Assembly (NCBI RefSeq): GCF_000745015.1
Contig: NZ_JQNA01000002.1
Span: 4,650,001 to 4,714,000, forward strand
DNA length: 64,000 nt
Reading direction: 5' to 3'
DNA from: Burkholderia sp. 9120
Lineage (GTDB): Bacteria > Pseudomonadota > Gammaproteobacteria > Burkholderiales > Burkholderiaceae
The notes under the pieces: model-generated
What the model saw: only the letters and a program-made list of their open reading frames with translations
What the model was told of the DNA's origin: nothing
Databases searched by the model: none
Shown here: positions 1 to 8,246 of the stretch, piece by piece
How the letters are laid out: the number at the start of each line of letters is the position of its first letter
Position numbering within the stretch: position 1 is the stretch's first letter
Position numbers and translations under genes: made by a program

Positions 1-1339
1 CCTGAAAATCCGGCGCATGCAGATCGGCCGGACCGCGCTGGAACGGATGAAAAAACGCGCCGGGCAACGCGGCGAATACCGGTTCCCAACACAGCAAGCC
101 GAATAGCGAATTGATCAGCGCGTTCTCGACGTAATGCACCGGCGCGGTTTCGCAGGTGAGATGGTCGCGCGTGACGTATTCGACCGGTAGCGCATCTTCA
201 GGTTTAGGCAACACCAGCGTGCTGCGCTCCACCGGACGCGCCGCCGCCACGCGAACCATCGGCTCGCCGAGCTTGCGCCGCAGACGCGGCATCATCCGCG
301 CGACACGCTGCGCTTCTTCTTCGCTTTCCGGCGCGGCGCAGGCCTCGCCGGCCAGCGCGAACGCTTCGCCGAAACGCTCACTGCGTTCAAGCACGCGCAC
401 GCGCCGATGACGCGCGCCGGGCCATGCGCAAGCCGCGTAAACGGCGAGCGCGGCGGCCCAGTTCTGCCGGCGTTCGCAATGCTGTCCGATCCGGAACAGC
501 AGTTTCGCGCGACGCGTTTCGAGCCACGCGTTCGACGTTGCAATCTCGCGGATGGTAGCGATCAGCGTGTCGATTGCCGCCGGCTCCGCGTCGTCGTCCG
601 GCAGCCAGTCCAGCGCTTCACGGCACGCATGCAGCGCGAGATAGACATCGACGTCGGCCCGCTGCTGGAATGCGCGCGACGACGGCGCGAACGGCACCGT
701 TTCATACTGGAACACGCCGAGATCGGCGAGCACGAACTCCGACCAGTCCTGCTGCAAATTGCCGAAGAACATCAGCCGCAGACGCTCGCAGAGCGGCGCG
801 ATCGCGACGTGGAGAATGCGATCGGACGTGGCGCTGTGCCACGAGGAAAGGGGACGTTCGGTCGGGTTTTCAGCGTCGCCTTCAAGGCCGCTACCGCCCT
901 CACCCTCATAAAACGGCCGCAACGTTTCCAGCAAATCGGCCTTACGCAACGCCCTCGCGCCAGGAATCAGCGCAATCGCCTCCGCAAAAATCTCCAGCAA
1001 CGCCGGCCGCGTAGTCAGCGCGAACAGGTTCTCAAGCGTGAGACCGGGTTCGGTATCGATCCAGCCGAGCGCCGTCATCGGCGCGGCCGCGAGCAACGGG
1101 CAGCCGACCTCGTCGTAAGTGAGCCGGCTCGCGCGGAACAGCGTGCCCTGGCGCATCAGCATGCGCACCAGCAGCGCGCGCGACGCCTGCGGCAAGCCCG
1201 CGAAAGCGCGCAGAAACGCCTGTTCCTCGGTGTCGAGCAGGTCGTCGTAGCGCTCGGCCAGCCACGCCAGCGCACGCTCGAAGTTCAGCAGATAGTAAGG
1301 GACGTCAGACCGCAGATCTGACCGGGCGCCGGTTGCCAA
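1..1339 (-). CDS. VRR-NUC (FAN1-like) nuclease, 3' end outside window
   Basis: The frame is open from the left edge to about 1339 and reads N-terminally as TTG then ATGARSDLRSDVPYYLLNFE; an in-frame TAA lies just upstream, so the TTG at 1337-1339 is the likely start. The YYLLNFE...LAERYDDLL opening, followed by a segment on tyrosine/arginine-rich helices (RALLVRMLMRQGTLFRASRLTY shortened here to its core RMLMRQGTLFR), is the N-terminal SAP-like/helical region of bacterial FAN1-type proteins. The C-terminal VRR-NUC nuclease domain should lie left of the window, so catalytic residues cannot be checked. The family acts on branched or cross-linked DNA as a structure-specific nuclease. A palindromic LexA-type box lies 17 bases upstream, which fits DNA-damage induction. 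About 446 residues are present. Family call is from recall of homologues and not from the nuclease motif. Confidence 0.72.
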   Translation of the reverse strand, partial: MATGARSDLRSDVPYYLLNFERALAWLAERYDDLLDTEEQAFLRAFAGLPQASRALLVRMLMRQGTLFRASRLTYDEVGCPLLAAAPMTALGWIDTEPGLTLENLFALTTRPALLEIFAEAIALIPGARALRKADLLETLRPFYEGEGGSGLEGDAENPTERPLSSWHSATSDRILHVAIAPLCERLRLMFFGNLQQDWSEFVLADLGVFQYETVPFAPSSRAFQQRADVDVYLALHACREALDWLPDDDAEPAAIDTLIATIREIATSNAWLETRRAKLLFRIGQHCERRQNWAAALAVYAACAWPGARHRRVRVLERSERFGEAFALAGEACAAPESEEEAQRVARMMPRLRRKLGEPMVRVAAARPVERSTLVLPKPEDALPVEYVTRDHLTCETAPVHYVENALINSLFGLLCWEPVFAALPGAFFHPFQRGPADLHAPDFQ

Positions 1340-1355
1340 GGTGCTTTCACGATAC

Positions 1356-1371
1356 CTGTATGTTTATACAG
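1356..1371 (-). promoter_or_regulatory. SOS (LexA) box upstream of the VRR-NUC gene
   Basis: CTGTATGTTTATACAG matches the CTGT-N8-ACAG LexA consensus exactly, and its outer six bases on each side are perfectly palindromic (CTGTAT/ATACAG). It ends 17 bases before the TTG start of the nuclease gene, where it would overlap the promoter. Confidence 0.75.
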
Positions 1372-1411
1372 TGATCATAGCAAAGTCCACGGCGGTTTCA
1401 CTACCTGCGTG

Positions 1412-2827
1412 TTAGCCGGCGATCTGGCTGAGCCGCAAGCGCAGCAGCGCTTCGGGCCTGAGCGACACGTTCAGCACGGGCCGCGGCGCTTTCATCCCTT
1501 GCGGCACGCTTAGCTCGAAGCGCTGCAATAGCACGGCCGCGATCACGGTCAGCTCGGTCATCGCCAGGTGCTGTCCGAGGCACACACGCGGCCCCGCGCC
1601 GAACGGCATATACGCGCCGCGCGGCAACTTCGGCGCGTCCGAAGAGAAGCGCTCGGGCCGAAACGTCATCGGCTCGGGAAACCAGCGCGGGTCGTGATGC
1701 ATCAATTGCACCGGCACCATGAACATCGTCCCGGCGGGCAATTGCCAGGGGCCCAGCGTGAACGGCTGCGTCGACCGGCGGCTGCTGAGCACCGGCACGG
1801 CCGGGTAAAGCCGCAACGTTTCCTGCAATGTCTGCGTCAGATACGGCAAGGACGCCAACGCGTCCGCGTCGGGTTCGGCGCCTTGCAGCACCCGCCGGAC
1901 TTCGTCGCGCGCGGCCGTCTGCGCGGCCGGATTGGCGGCCATGCACCATGCCCACCAGATCAGCGTAGCGGCGCTGGTGTCATGGCCCGCGAGGAAGGTC
2001 GTCATGCACTCGTCGTGGACGGCCTGCAGCGGCCATGCCGCGGGGTCGGACAGATGCAGCTTCAGCAGACGCGACAGCAGATCGTCCGGCCACGCGTCGC
2101 GCGCCAGCCGCAATCTCGTTTGCAGATGACGTTCGATCAAGCCGTCCAGCATCGCCTGCGCCCGCCGCGTGGCACGCTTCCACGGCACCCAGCGCGGTGA
2201 GCTCATCGGCCAGTAGAGGCCGGTATAAGTCGACACGATCAACGTATGCGCGGCTTGCTCGGCCATGCGCGCATCGCTGCCGATCTCGCTCGAGAACATC
2301 ATCCGCATGATCACGTCCATGGCCAGCGACGTGATCGCGCTCTCGATCGGCCACGCCTCCTCCTTCTGCGGCCAACCCGCGAACGCCGCGCCGGCCGCCG
2401 CGACCATGGTCGGCACGAACGCATGCACCGCCGCCCGCGAGAAGCCCGGCTGCAACGTGTGCCGCTTGTCTTTCCACGCATCGCCCTCGGCGATCAGCAC
2501 ACTGTGTCCGTGCACTTCGCCGAACACGCGCATGCCGTGCTCCCAGCGGATCAACTCGTCATGGCGATTGACCAGCAGCTCACGCACTAACTGCGGATCG
2601 CTGACGACAAGCTGATGCTCCGGCCAGATCCGCAGATAGACGACGTCGCCGAAAGCTTGCTGCCACTCGGCCACCGTCGCCAGCAGATCGTGCGACATGC
2701 GTCTCAACGCGCCCCAGCCGGTCAGGCCGACGGACGGCCCGGGCGGCCAGACGCCGGCAGCGTGAGGGACAGGCGGAGGCGGCTCATCCGCGTGGAAGGG
2801 GCACTGGGAGGAAGGTGAGGTGGTCAT
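1412..2827 (-). CDS. cytochrome P450
   Basis: A 471-residue haem-thiolate mono-oxygenase. The I-helix oxygen-activation motif AGHDTSA, the K-helix ETLRLYP (ExxR) and the haem-binding FGAGPRVCLG with ligand Cys416 are all present, so the protein should be catalytically competent. There is no fused reductase or ferredoxin and none next door, so electron partners must come from elsewhere. The substrate cannot be deduced. The start at 2827 (MTTSPSSQCPFH) is chosen because the family's proline-rich PPGP segment follows about 30 residues on; the frame continues upstream to 2968 but that part has no family resemblance and would overlap the divergent regulator. The gene is divergent from an AraC-type regulator 134 bases away, the obvious candidate controller. 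Confidence 0.92.
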   Translation of the reverse strand: MTTSPSSQCPFHADEPPPPVPHAAGVWPPGPSVGLTGWGALRRMSHDLLATVAEWQQAFGDVVYLRIWPEHQLVVSDPQLVRELLVNRHDELIRWEHGMRVFGEVHGHSVLIAEGDAWKDKRHTLQPGFSRAAVHAFVPTMVAAAGAAFAGWPQKEEAWPIESAITSLAMDVIMRMMFSSEIGSDARMAEQAAHTLIVSTYTGLYWPMSSPRWVPWKRATRRAQAMLDGLIERHLQTRLRLARDAWPDDLLSRLLKLHLSDPAAWPLQAVHDECMTTFLAGHDTSAATLIWWAWCMAANPAAQTAARDEVRRVLQGAEPDADALASLPYLTQTLQETLRLYPAVPVLSSRRSTQPFTLGPWQLPAGTMFMVPVQLMHHDPRWFPEPMTFRPERFSSDAPKLPRGAYMPFGAGPRVCLGQHLAMTELTVIAAVLLQRFELSVPQGMKAPRPVLNVSLRPEALLRLRLSQIAG

Positions 2828-2961
2828 GTCGCGCATTGTTGGCCAGCGCGCCGCCCTCGTCTTGAACGCAAACGACATCGTGCCGTTGTCGGCATCAATG
2901 CTCCGCCGTGACGCTCGAAGCTTGCTGACACCCGCACCGGTTTTACTTAAACTCTGCCGCC

Positions 2962-3900
2962 ATGACACTCGACTTGCTTCCGCAACAGGCGTGCTGCCCC
3001 GATCCGCTCGCGCGCGCCACGCGACTCTCCCGTGAGAGCGACACCGCGCATGGGCGGATTCATCTTGCGCCCGCCGTATTGCAAGGCGCGATCGTCGCGG
3101 TGATCACTCGCGACACGCGCGGCCTGGCACTGAACGACGCGCAACGTCTGACGCATTTTCCGGCGTCGCCGCTGGTGAGTCTGTCGGCGTTTCAGCACAT
3201 GAACGGCGGACTCGTGGACCGCACTCCCGACGGGCCGCGCTGGCAGCCATTCAGTGCGTCCGTGATGCTGTCGGGCAGCCAGTCCCAGCCAACCGTCAGC
3301 TGGTCGCCTACGGGTGGCCGTGGCTGCATGATCTGCTTCACGGCGGATACCGCGCGGTCGCTGTTCGGGCTCGATCCGGCAGCCGTGCAGGACCGCTTCG
3401 TCCCCGCGCAAACGGTGCTCGGCGAGGTCTGGCAGCCGCTACTGCAAGCGCTGCTCGACGCCCCCGACGATGCGGCCACGTTCGCCGCCTTGCAGCAACA
3501 TCTGGCCGCGCGCTGGCAAGCGTTGCAGGGCCGCGCGTCGGCCACGCCGTCGTTGCGGCAGATCGGCCGTCATTGGGTCGAACGTCTCGGTCTGCAGGCG
3601 CATGAATGGCGCAATACGCACAGCGCGCGTCAGGTCGAACGCCGGATCAAGGCGCATAGCGGACGGTCGCTGCGTGAATGGCAATGGCTCGTCAAAACCG
3701 AAGGCGTGTTCTTCAACGCGCGGGACCGCTACGACGCGGGCGAATCCGTCGATTGGGCCGCAGTGGCCTTCGACGAAGGGTTCGCCGATCAGGCTCATTT
3801 GAGCCGCACGGCCAAACGCATCACCGGTTTTTCGCCGGGCGAATTCGCGCAGCGTTTTGCCGAGGATGAATCGTTCTGGCTGTACCGGTTGTGGGTTTGA
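2962..3900 (+). CDS. AraC-family transcriptional regulator
   Basis: A 312-residue protein whose C-terminal third is an AraC-type double helix-turn-helix: a first helix set around residues 205-245 (RQVERRIKAHSGRSLREW) and the second around 255-295 (VAFDEGFADQAHLSRTAKRITGFSP shortened: DEGFADQAHLSR), ending in the usual GFSPGEFAQRF. The N-terminal part shows cupin-like beta segments and would be the effector-sensing domain, ligand unknown. It is transcribed divergently from the P450 gene over a 134-base gap, a common arrangement for an activator and its target. ATG at 2962 starts the conserved family length. Confidence 0.88.
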   Translation: MTLDLLPQQACCPDPLARATRLSRESDTAHGRIHLAPAVLQGAIVAVITRDTRGLALNDAQRLTHFPASPLVSLSAFQHMNGGLVDRTPDGPRWQPFSASVMLSGSQSQPTVSWSPTGGRGCMICFTADTARSLFGLDPAAVQDRFVPAQTVLGEVWQPLLQALLDAPDDAATFAALQQHLAARWQALQGRASATPSLRQIGRHWVERLGLQAHEWRNTHSARQVERRIKAHSGRSLREWQWLVKTEGVFFNARDRYDAGESVDWAAVAFDEGFADQAHLSRTAKRITGFSPGEFAQRFAEDESFWLYRLWV

Positions 3901-4017
3901 GAGGAGTGAACCGAGGCCGCTTGGGCCGCTTGGGCCGGTTTGCGCGGTCCGCCAGCAATACCGATACTGTTGTGACTTGAAATACGCACCGGACTCATCG
4001 ACAGGGAACTCACTGCC

Positions 4018-4401
4018 ATGCCCTCTTCCGTTCGCAACTCGCTGGTCTGGATTTTCGATGCCTTCGAGCGCGATCCGACCTACATCACCAAGCGGATGTT
4101 CGGCAGCGACGCCGCGTATCTCGACGGCCTGCTGTGTCTGATCGCCGCCGATCGCACCAGGCCATGGAATGGCCTGCTGATCTGCACATCGCACGATCGT
4201 CACGCGGCGTTGATCGAAGAGTTTCCCGCTTTGCAACCGCATCCGGTGCTGGGGAAATGGCTTTATATCGCGCAGGACGACCCGGCATTCGAAGCCGTCG
4301 CCGACAGCATGACCGCGCTGGTACTCGCGCGCGATCCGCGAATCGGCGTCGAGCCGAAACCGCGTCGCAGCAGAAAGAAGTCCACGTTGCCGGATGCCTG
4401 A
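4018..4401 (+). CDS. hypothetical protein, TfoX-N/MmcQ-like by eye
   Basis: A 127-residue soluble protein not recognised with certainty. The stretch TKRMFGSDAAYLDGLLCLIA resembles the KKMFGG..FVDGKMFA core of TfoX N-terminal/MmcQ-like small domains, and a second block HPVLGKWLYI ends the domain; the last 20 residues are basic (RRSRKKS). No catalytic motif is seen. It stands alone between the AraC gene and the convergent lut operon, preceded by about 117 non-coding bases. Coding is supported by strong third-position GC bias and by a frame that spans nearly the whole gap. Confidence 0.7.
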   Translation: MPSSVRNSLVWIFDAFERDPTYITKRMFGSDAAYLDGLLCLIAADRTRPWNGLLICTSHDRHAALIEEFPALQPHPVLGKWLYIAQDDPAFEAVADSMTALVLARDPRIGVEPKPRRSRKKSTLPDA

Positions 4402-4419
4402 CTACGCGTTTGCCGTGTG

Positions 4420-5007
4420 CTATCGCGCGGCCACCCACACCACCATCAGCGAGCGCACCCCTTGCGCGCCGCGAATCAGCACGCCTTCGATATCCGCCGT
4501 CGCCGACGGTCCGGTGACCAGCGCCGCATAACGCGCGCCGCGGAAATCGTCGCGCCGGTAGACGTCCTGCAAGCCGTCCATCAACTCGGCCGGATCGAGC
4601 AACACGATCAGATGCTGCACGATGTAGCCCAGCGCGTTGACCACATACTCACGTTCGCTGAACCACACCGAGCCGGTTTCGGCGACACCGAAGCGCGCTC
4701 GCACCACACCGACATCGATATCCTGCAACGACGCCGGTTCGGTATCCGCTGTCAGCGCACGAGTGCCCGCGACTTCCGGCGTAGCCGACGCCACCGACGC
4801 CGCGTCGCCGAAGCGCTCGCGGATCAGCGCGCTCACGTCGGCAGCCGAGGCAACTTCGACGCAAGTCCCGCCCATTGCCTGTAACGCAGCCGTAAAACGC
4901 GCACGCAGATCGCCGCCCACCGCGTCGAACAACGGCACGTCGGGCCGTGGCCGCGCAGCCGGTTGCGCTTGCCGCACCTTCTCCAGAAACGCCTCACGCG
5001 TTGCCAT
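4420..5007 (-). CDS. lutC: LutC/YkgG family LUD-domain protein
   Basis: A 195-residue LUD-domain protein, third component of the LutABC complex that oxidises L-lactate to pyruvate in an iron-sulphur-dependent way. Features of the family are the mid-protein segment GVVRARFGVAETGSVWF and the C-terminal TGPSATADIEGVLIRGAQGV, which ends LUD domains. The ATG at 5007 is preferred over a GTG at 5019; with it the gene overlaps the lutB stop by 14 bases, so translation is probably coupled. Last gene of the lutABC operon; convergent with the hypothetical gene at 4018-4401, leaving only 18 bases. Confidence 0.92.
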   Translation of the reverse strand: MATREAFLEKVRQAQPAARPRPDVPLFDAVGGDLRARFTAALQAMGGTCVEVASAADVSALIRERFGDAASVASATPEVAGTRALTADTEPASLQDIDVGVVRARFGVAETGSVWFSEREYVVNALGYIVQHLIVLLDPAELMDGLQDVYRRDDFRGARYAALVTGPSATADIEGVLIRGAQGVRSLMVVWVAAR

Positions 5008-6385
5008 CTTTAACTCCACGATTCTTCTTGTACCAGGCGTGGAAGGTCAGCTTAGGCGCCTCCGGCAACTCCCGTTGCTTGCCCCAGATATTCAGCGGGT
5101 TGTACAACATGAAATTCGGCAGCCCGCGCAACGCGCTACCCATCGACGACACCGTCGCGCGATACAAGGTCGGACTCGCGAGCAAGCGCCCCGCCATTTT
5201 CAGCACTTCCTGCTTCACGAACGGCACTTCATGATGCTCGGCGATCACCGTGCGCCACTTGTAGATCTGCTCGTGAATATTGATCTTCACCGGACACACG
5301 TTCGTGCAACTGCCGTTCAACGTCGACGCGAACGGCAACGCGCTATAGCGCTTCAGATCGTAGGTGGGATTGATAATCGCGCCGATCGGCCCCGAGTACG
5401 TGCCGCCATAAGAGAGCCCGCCGCTGCGCCGGTACACCGGACAGGTGTTCATGCAGGCGCCGCAGCGAATGCACTTGAGCGAGTACCAGAAGTCTTCCAT
5501 CGCGAGCCGTTCCGAACGGCCGTGATCGACGAGGATGAAATGCATCTCCGTGCCCGGACGCGGCGCGCGGAAATGCGACGTGTACTGCGTGATCGGCGAA
5601 CCCAGCGCGCTGCGCGACAGCATGCGGATAAACACGCCGAGATCGGCCACTTTCGGAATCAGCTTTTCGATCCCGATCGACGCGATATGGAGCGGCGGCA
5701 CGTTCGCCGAGAGATCCGCATTGCCTTCGTTCGTACACACCACCACGGTGCCCGTTTCCGCCACCGCGAAATTGCAGCCGGTCATGCCCGCCGTTTTTTC
5801 GCGCACGAAGTACGGCCGCGTGTTCATCCGCTGGCTCTCCGCGAGATAGTGGATGTCGCTGTTCTTCGGATCGGTGCCGATAGTGCGGCCGAACAGTTCG
5901 GCAACGTCGGCGCGCAGCTTGTGCACCGCCGGCACCACCATATGACTCGGGTCCTGATGATCGAGCTGCTGGATGCGCTCGCCCAGGTCCGTTTCCATCA
6001 CCGTGATGCCGCGCGGTTCCAGATACTCGCGCATCTTGCATTCGTCGGTGAGCATCGACTTGCTTTTGACGAGCGTGGTCATGCCGCGCTCGGACATGAT
6101 CTGGTGCACCAGCGCGTTGTGTTCTTCGGCCGTCGACGCCCAATGTACGGTCACGCCGTTCGCCTCGGCTGTGGCAGCGAACTGCTCCAGATATCCGGAC
6201 AGATGCGACAGCGTGTGTTCCTTGATGCCCGACGCCAGCTCGCGCATCGTCTCCCATTCGGCAATGCCGTGCGCCTGCGCGTCGCGCTTCTCACGCAAAT
6301 CCCACAACCGCTTGTCGTGGAACGCCACGTGCTCGGTCTTCTTGATGAAAGCGCCGGCGGCTTTCGCGTGATCGATGCGGCTCAT
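4994..6385 (-). CDS. lutB: LutB iron-sulphur lactate oxidation subunit
   Basis: A 463-residue protein with an N-terminal LUD domain (GCNFAVAETGTVV around residue 200) and a C-terminal ferredoxin-type part with Cys305, Cys308, Cys311 and Cys315 (CIRCGACMNTCP) and a second cluster containing Cys360 and Cys364 (SCTNVCP). It is the electron-transfer subunit of LutABC, cytosolic or loosely membrane-attached. Start at ATG 6385 (MSRIDHAKAAG) overlaps the lutA stop by four bases (ATGA), typical of coupled translation. Longer upstream reading to 6598 lies wholly inside lutA and is not real. Confidence 0.94.
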   Translation of the reverse strand: MSRIDHAKAAGAFIKKTEHVAFHDKRLWDLREKRDAQAHGIAEWETMRELASGIKEHTLSHLSGYLEQFAATAEANGVTVHWASTAEEHNALVHQIMSERGMTTLVKSKSMLTDECKMREYLEPRGITVMETDLGERIQQLDHQDPSHMVVPAVHKLRADVAELFGRTIGTDPKNSDIHYLAESQRMNTRPYFVREKTAGMTGCNFAVAETGTVVVCTNEGNADLSANVPPLHIASIGIEKLIPKVADLGVFIRMLSRSALGSPITQYTSHFRAPRPGTEMHFILVDHGRSERLAMEDFWYSLKCIRCGACMNTCPVYRRSGGLSYGGTYSGPIGAIINPTYDLKRYSALPFASTLNGSCTNVCPVKINIHEQIYKWRTVIAEHHEVPFVKQEVLKMAGRLLASPTLYRATVSSMGSALRGLPNFMLYNPLNIWGKQRELPEAPKLTFHAWYKKNRGVKDGNA

Positions 6386-7125
6386 GTGCGCGCTCCGTTG
6401 AGCACCTGCGCGATGTGGATGAAGCGCGCCTCGGCCTTCATGCGCTCCGCGCAGCCTTGCTGATGCATCAGGCACGACATGTCGCCCGAAACGATGTATT
6501 CGGCGCCTGCCTGCAGATGATCGCGGACCTTGTCCTGCCCCATGCGCACCGACACCGGTTCCTCGGTCACCGAGAACGTGCCGCCGAAACCGCAGCATTC
6601 GTCGGGCCGCGCCGGCTTGACGAACTCGATGCCCTTCACGCCTTCCAGCAGCGTGCGCGGCTTCGAGAACGGCGTGCCCGACACTTCGGAAATGGACGCT
6701 TCTTTCAGATGCCGCAACGCGCTGCAGCTATTGTGCAGACCCACGCGATGCGGAAATTCGGCCCACGGAAACTCGCGCGCGCCGACCACGTCGTGCAGAA
6801 ACTCGACGAGTTCGTACGCGTTGGCGCGGACCTGTTTCACTTCGTCGGTCTGTTCGAGCGCGGTCAGATGTTCGCGCACATGGTGGATGCAGCTCGCCGA
6901 CGGTCCGACGATGTAGTCGTAGCCCGCGAAATTGCGCGCGAACACGCGTTCGGCGCCGGCCGCGTCGGAGTGCGCGCCGCTGTTGGCCATGGGCTGCCCG
7001 CAGCAGGTCTGCTCCTGCGGATAGTCGACCTCGATGCCAAAGCGTTCGAGCAATTCGAGCGTGGCGATGCCCACTTCGGGATAGAACGCGTCGATAAAGC
7101 ACGGGATAAACAGAGCGACTTTCAT
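6382..7125 (-). CDS. lutA: LutA (YkgE) cysteine-rich lactate oxidation subunit
   Basis: A 247-residue protein of the CCG-domain family. Two CCG motifs are visible, at Cys41-Cys42 (TCCGQPM) and Cys177-Cys178 (ECCGFGG), which bind a cubane or non-cubane iron-sulphur centre as in heterodisulphide reductase. First gene of the lutABC operon for L-lactate use as carbon source. About 230 bases separate it from the GntR regulator gene upstream on the same strand; that gap holds a TGGTCTGACCA palindrome of the FadR/LldR type. Confidence 0.93.
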   Translation of the reverse strand: MKVALFIPCFIDAFYPEVGIATLELLERFGIEVDYPQEQTCCGQPMANSGAHSDAAGAERVFARNFAGYDYIVGPSASCIHHVREHLTALEQTDEVKQVRANAYELVEFLHDVVGAREFPWAEFPHRVGLHNSCSALRHLKEASISEVSGTPFSKPRTLLEGVKGIEFVKPARPDECCGFGGTFSVTEEPVSVRMGQDKVRDHLQAGAEYIVSGDMSCLMHQQGCAERMKAEARFIHIAQVLNGART

Positions 7126-7232
7126 AAGCTTTTTGAAAGAAAATCGGCAGCCGACGATTCACCTACTTTACTGCGGAATCATGCCGATGAGCCGGACCGC
7201 GGGTTTTGCCCAATCGGTCAGCGTGGTAATGT

Positions 7233-7243
7233 TGGTCTGACCA
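7233..7243. promoter_or_regulatory. GntR (FadR/LldR-type) operator candidate
   Basis: TGGTC-T-GACCA is a perfect 5+1+5 palindrome, the same form as known operators of FadR-subfamily regulators of lactate and pyruvate genes (TGGTnnnACCA). It lies 107 bases upstream of lutA and downstream of the GntR gene, placed to repress lutABC. Confidence 0.6.
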
Positions 7244-7354
7244 CGAAATATAAGGAAGTCGCCGGGCGGTGTCAATCCGCGAATGGGCCTGGAAGGGGGT
7301 GAGGCGGCGTGCGCTCTCAGCGCGTAAGGCGTGGTCGCCTTACGTCAACGGCGA

Positions 7355-8101
7355 TTACGAAACGACATTCGCCGCGGGATTCGCGGCGTCGTCCTTGTAG
7401 ATTTCGCGGACAAAAGTCAGATGACGTTCGGCCGCCTTGCGCGCCTTTTGCGCGTCGCGCGTCATCACGGCGTCGTAGATCGCCTGATGCTGGGTCATCA
7501 ACTGCTTTTCCATCGCGTTGTCGTAATCGATCAGCCGATGGTACTGGCGCATGCCCTCGCGAATCAGCGTATGGATGCCGTGCATCACATGCGCCAGCGC
7601 GATGTTGTGCGTGGAATCCGCGATCGCGAGATGAAACGCGGCGTCCAGTTCCGCGAGATTCACGCGGTCTTGCGACTGCGAACCGGCCTTCAATGCCTCG
7701 AACGCGTGAGTGATCTTTTGCTGATCGGCGGCCGTGGCGCGCTCCGCCGCATACACCGTGGAAATCGCTTCGAGCCCCTGGCGCAGCTCCAGAATATCGG
7801 CACTGGTGCGCGGATTCTGCGTGAGCAGTTCGGCCAGCGGCTTGGAGATGATCGGCGCGGTGACGTCGACCACCGTGAAGCCGCCCCGCCCCGAGGTTTC
7901 GATGTAACCGTCCGCTTCGAGCCGGATCAGCGCTTCGCGCAGCGAAGGCCGCGATACGCCGAGTTGCGTGGCCAGATCGCGTTCGGCCGGCAAGCGGTCG
8001 CCGGGCATCAGCGTGCCGTCCGAGATCAGTTGCTTGATCTGGTCGGACACCACGTCGGAAAGCCGTTTGCGCGTGAAAGACTGGATCGGGCGAAATGGCA
8101 T
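7355..8101 (-). CDS. GntR/FadR-family regulator of the lut operon
   Basis: A 248-residue regulator with an N-terminal winged helix (residues 5-75, including the signature MPGDRLPAERDLATQLGVSR) and a C-terminal FCD all-helical ligand domain. The FCD metal/ligand residues are seen as D-x3-H (AELDAAFHLAIA) and later histidines (QHQAIYDAV, AERHLTFV). The nearest well-known relatives are LldR and PdhR, which respond to lactate or pyruvate. It lies directly upstream of lutABC on the same strand with an operator-like palindrome in between, so lactate-responsive repression is the likely role; specific effector is inferred. Confidence 0.9.
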   Translation of the reverse strand: MPFRPIQSFTRKRLSDVVSDQIKQLISDGTLMPGDRLPAERDLATQLGVSRPSLREALIRLEADGYIETSGRGGFTVVDVTAPIISKPLAELLTQNPRTSADILELRQGLEAISTVYAAERATAADQQKITHAFEALKAGSQSQDRVNLAELDAAFHLAIADSTHNIALAHVMHGIHTLIREGMRQYHRLIDYDNAMEKQLMTQHQAIYDAVMTRDAQKARKAAERHLTFVREIYKDDAANPAANVVS

Positions 8102-8246
8102 GGGCAGCGCTGGAACAGTGGTGAGAGCCGGGTTGATGAGGCGGGATTCAACGCACTCGGCCGCCGCGCGAGCGAGGCCTGATGCGAGTGCGTTGAAGCA
8201 TTGAATTATACCGGTCCACGGTTCGCGCCGATCCCGCCTTCAAGGC

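Noticed and set aside
407..1321. 304-codon plus-strand frame at the left edge
   Set aside because: It mirrors the VRR-NUC gene on the minus strand, and its Arg/Gln-rich product has no resemblance.
7323..7344. 9-bp perfect hairpin after the GntR gene as terminator
   Set aside because: No T-run on either strand, so it is reported only as part of the leader structure.
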